From Candidatus Sulfopaludibacter sp. SbA3 (GTDB lineage Bacteria > Acidobacteriota > Terriglobia > Bryobacterales > Bryobacteraceae): a stretch of DNA of 63,421 nt. The DNA lies in NCBI GenBank assembly GCA_945861625.1, contig CAMAVI010000009.1:1-63421 (forward strand), read 5' to 3'. Positions 62,080-63,421 of the stretch are shown one piece after another (positions within the stretch are counted from its first letter, which is position 1; the number at the start of each line of letters is the position of its first letter). The position numbers and the translations under genes were made by a program. The notes under the pieces are model-generated. The model searched no databases, had not been told where the DNA came from, and was given only the letters and a program-made list of their open reading frames with translations.

Positions 62080-62105
62080 CGTCCGATCGACACGTCGGAT
62101 CGACG
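62080..62105. repeat. 13-bp tandem duplication after the VWA gene stop
   Basis: CGTCCGATCGACA at 62080-62092 and CGTCGGATCGACG at 62093-62105, differing at two bases. They lie six bases beyond the TAA of the minus-strand VWA gene. Confidence 0.75.
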
Positions 62106-62111
62106 GACGTC

Positions 62112-63188
62112 TTACCGGCCCACGGGGTAGTAGCCCTTACGGGCGCGCACCGTGACGTCCGGCAGCGATACTTTCACGTTCAACTCGTGGAAGGGCTTGT
62201 CGGAGGAGGCGGATTCGTTGGGGATGTAACGCAAAATATATTGCGTGGTCACCTCGCCCGTGATGTTGGCGACGGTCCGGAACAGAGAGCCCGCGATCGC
62301 GGACGCGAAGCCGCCCGTGCCGGCCTTGAACGCCAGATTGCCTTCATCGGAAGGCCGGGAGAGAAAGCCGGACACATCTTTGTAGACGTTTTGCAGCGGA
62401 TACTCGACGCGTCCCCCGGTCTCCTCGGCGAGCTTGGTCAAATTGTCGCTGGCTTCGGGGTTGACAAATCCATAGGCCACCGTACTGATGCCGTATATCG
62501 TCACCAGGTTCTTCTGCGCTACCTCTAACACTTCCTTGAGTGTCTTGGTGCTGGAGTTGTCATTGCCGTCGCCCACGACGATCACCACGCGGCGGGGTTC
62601 GAACGGTTCGCCCTTGATCAAAGTCCGGTTGGTGCAGGCCATGTAGATGGCGTCATAGAGCGCCGCGCCGCCGGCCGGCTTCAGGTTCTGGATCTTGGTA
62701 ACGAACGGTTCCGGGTCGCTGGTGGTATTGATCATCAGCTCGGCCTTGTTCCCGTAACCGATCAGATAGCCGGAATACTTGTCTTTACCGGGCAGCAGAG
62801 TCAACATCAGCTCGGTGGCGGCGGTTTGGAAGTCCTTCCAATGCTGGCGGCTGGAATTGCTTAAATCTAAGAGAAGACCGGCCACAATGGGCTGGCTGCG
62901 CTCGCGCGAAAAGAAGCTGATATTCTGCGGCTTCCCTTCTTCGAAAACCTGAAAATCCTGCTTTTCCAGGTTGGAGACGAAGCGGCCTTTGTCATCGGTA
63001 ACGGTCACCGGCACAATGACCTCATTCACTTCCACGCGGATGGCCGCTGCTTCTGCCGGTAACGGTTCCTGGTTATCCACTACCGGTGTAGGCGCCGGGG
63101 GAGGCGCAGCCGCGGGCTGCTGCGAGAAGCCCGGGGCGATCAGCAGAAAACCGAGAACAAACAAGCACGCAATGACCCTGAGGTTCAT
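62112..63188 (-). CDS. Secreted VWA protein, acidobacterial type (TIGR03436-like)
   Basis: A 358-aa protein from ATG 63188 (AAGGA seven bases upstream). Signal peptide NLRVIACLFVLGFLLIAPGF, a proline/alanine linker (PAAAPPPAPTPVV), then the lead-in VTVTDDKGRFVSNLEKQDF typical of the VWFA-related acidobacterial group. The VWA domain has MIDAS residues DLSNSS near 110 and GDGNDNSS near 206. The C-terminus (VTTQYILRYIP, VTVRARKGYYP) is also characteristic. Such proteins are secreted in many copies per acidobacterial genome; ligand unknown. Confidence 0.9.
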   Translation of the reverse strand: MNLRVIACLFVLGFLLIAPGFSQQPAAAPPPAPTPVVDNQEPLPAEAAAIRVEVNEVIVPVTVTDDKGRFVSNLEKQDFQVFEEGKPQNISFFSRERSQPIVAGLLLDLSNSSRQHWKDFQTAATELMLTLLPGKDKYSGYLIGYGNKAELMINTTSDPEPFVTKIQNLKPAGGAALYDAIYMACTNRTLIKGEPFEPRRVVIVVGDGNDNSSTKTLKEVLEVAQKNLVTIYGISTVAYGFVNPEASDNLTKLAEETGGRVEYPLQNVYKDVSGFLSRPSDEGNLAFKAGTGGFASAIAGSLFRTVANITGEVTTQYILRYIPNESASSDKPFHELNVKVSLPDVTVRARKGYYPVGR

Positions 63189-63270
63189 GTTCAATTCCTT
63201 GACTCAACACACTTGGGATTTCAAATCCGGGGATTCAAAATCCTGCAATGATTATAAACCAACAGGGTGA

Positions 63271-63294
63271 GCCGCAGGATAAGTCGCAGGCTAA
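63271..63294. repeat. 12-bp tandem duplication in the right-hand intergenic region
   Basis: GCCGCAGGATAA at 63271-63282 and GTCGCAGGCTAA at 63283-63294. The remainder of 63195-63319 has a small GGGAC/GTCCC inverted repeat at 63300-63320 and nothing else I recognise. Confidence 0.7.
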
Positions 63295-63319
63295 GTCACG
63301 GGACCTGAGTCCGCTGTCC

Positions 63320-63421
63320 CTAGCCCAAGTTCGTCACGGGTCCGTTGATTTCCAGTTTTTTTAGGCCTGGGAAGGAGAGCAAGGTCCGTGCGTGCAATGG
63401 CGGCTTCTGAAAACAGCGATG
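63320..63421 (-). CDS. Possible 3' end of a leucine-rich-repeat gene (partial)
   Basis: On the minus strand a frame enters from the right edge and stops with TAG at 63320-63322, giving 33 residues. LLSFPGLKKLEINGPVTNLG has the spacing of a leucine-rich repeat (L..L..L.I.G). Too little is visible to be sure it is coding; the downstream tandem duplication fits the pattern seen after other stops in this window. Confidence 0.4.
   Translation of the reverse strand, partial: HRCFQKPPLHARTLLSFPGLKKLEINGPVTNLG

Overview
The window looks like a chromosomal piece of a GC-rich, Gram-negative acidobacterium, most like the Bryobacter/Solibacter branch. The grounds are a secreted VWA protein of the acidobacterial type (62112-63188), a complete Alternative Complex III plus caa3-type oxidase operon, LPS genes (a kdtA-lpxK fusion), OmpA- and TolC-type outer-membrane proteins, and a DUF4159/MoxR/DUF58/BatA/DUF4175 cluster. 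This placement is inferred from gene content; no 16S gene is present. There is no prophage, insertion sequence, CRISPR array, rRNA or tRNA that I can see. The one RNA gene is RNase P RNA.

Layout. 1-8408: the end of a TolC-like gene, a minus-strand operon of an RlmD-type methyltransferase with a cobalamin/iron-siderophore-type ABC importer, then trpS, an MFS exporter, an SDR and a PepSY membrane protein. 8575-22508: a tightly coupled nine-gene plus-strand envelope cluster (DUF4159, VWA/GATase-like, caspase-fold-like protein without its cysteine, TPR metallopeptidase, MoxR, DUF58, BatA-like, DUF4175), closed by a strong bidirectional terminator. 22585-25086: an OmpA/Ig-repeat surface protein on the minus strand. 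25289-25718: rnpB with its promoter and terminator. 25832-31406: a heavy-metal RND efflux operon, followed by a convergent histidine kinase. 32777-45402: actABCDEF, a small unknown membrane protein, sco and coxBACD, which together carry electrons from quinol to oxygen. 45426-50451: YceH, a deoxyhypusine-synthase-like enzyme, DUF5658, a squalene-cyclase-like repeat protein, DUF362 and tpiA. 51023-53961: kdtA-lpxK and nadD. 53962-54312: a broken Uma2-type gene whose middle is inverted. 54358-61174: minus-strand polyprenyl synthase, tatD, metG, larC, an MFS exporter and a small secreted protein. 61227-63421: a LexA-like self-cleaving protein without a DNA-binding domain, the VWA protein, and the tail of a possible leucine-rich-repeat gene.

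Two threads deserve attention. First, the 8.5-22.5 kb cluster joins a MoxR chaperone, several VWA proteins, a dead caspase-like protein and a metallopeptidase into what reads as one envelope-associated machine of unknown role. Second, short tandem duplications with a 12-14 bp period recur at gene borders, often containing the stop or start codon. At coxA/coxC this has produced a chain of three five-codon mini-ORFs, each ending in ATGA on the next start; at czcC/czcB there is one such mini-ORF.
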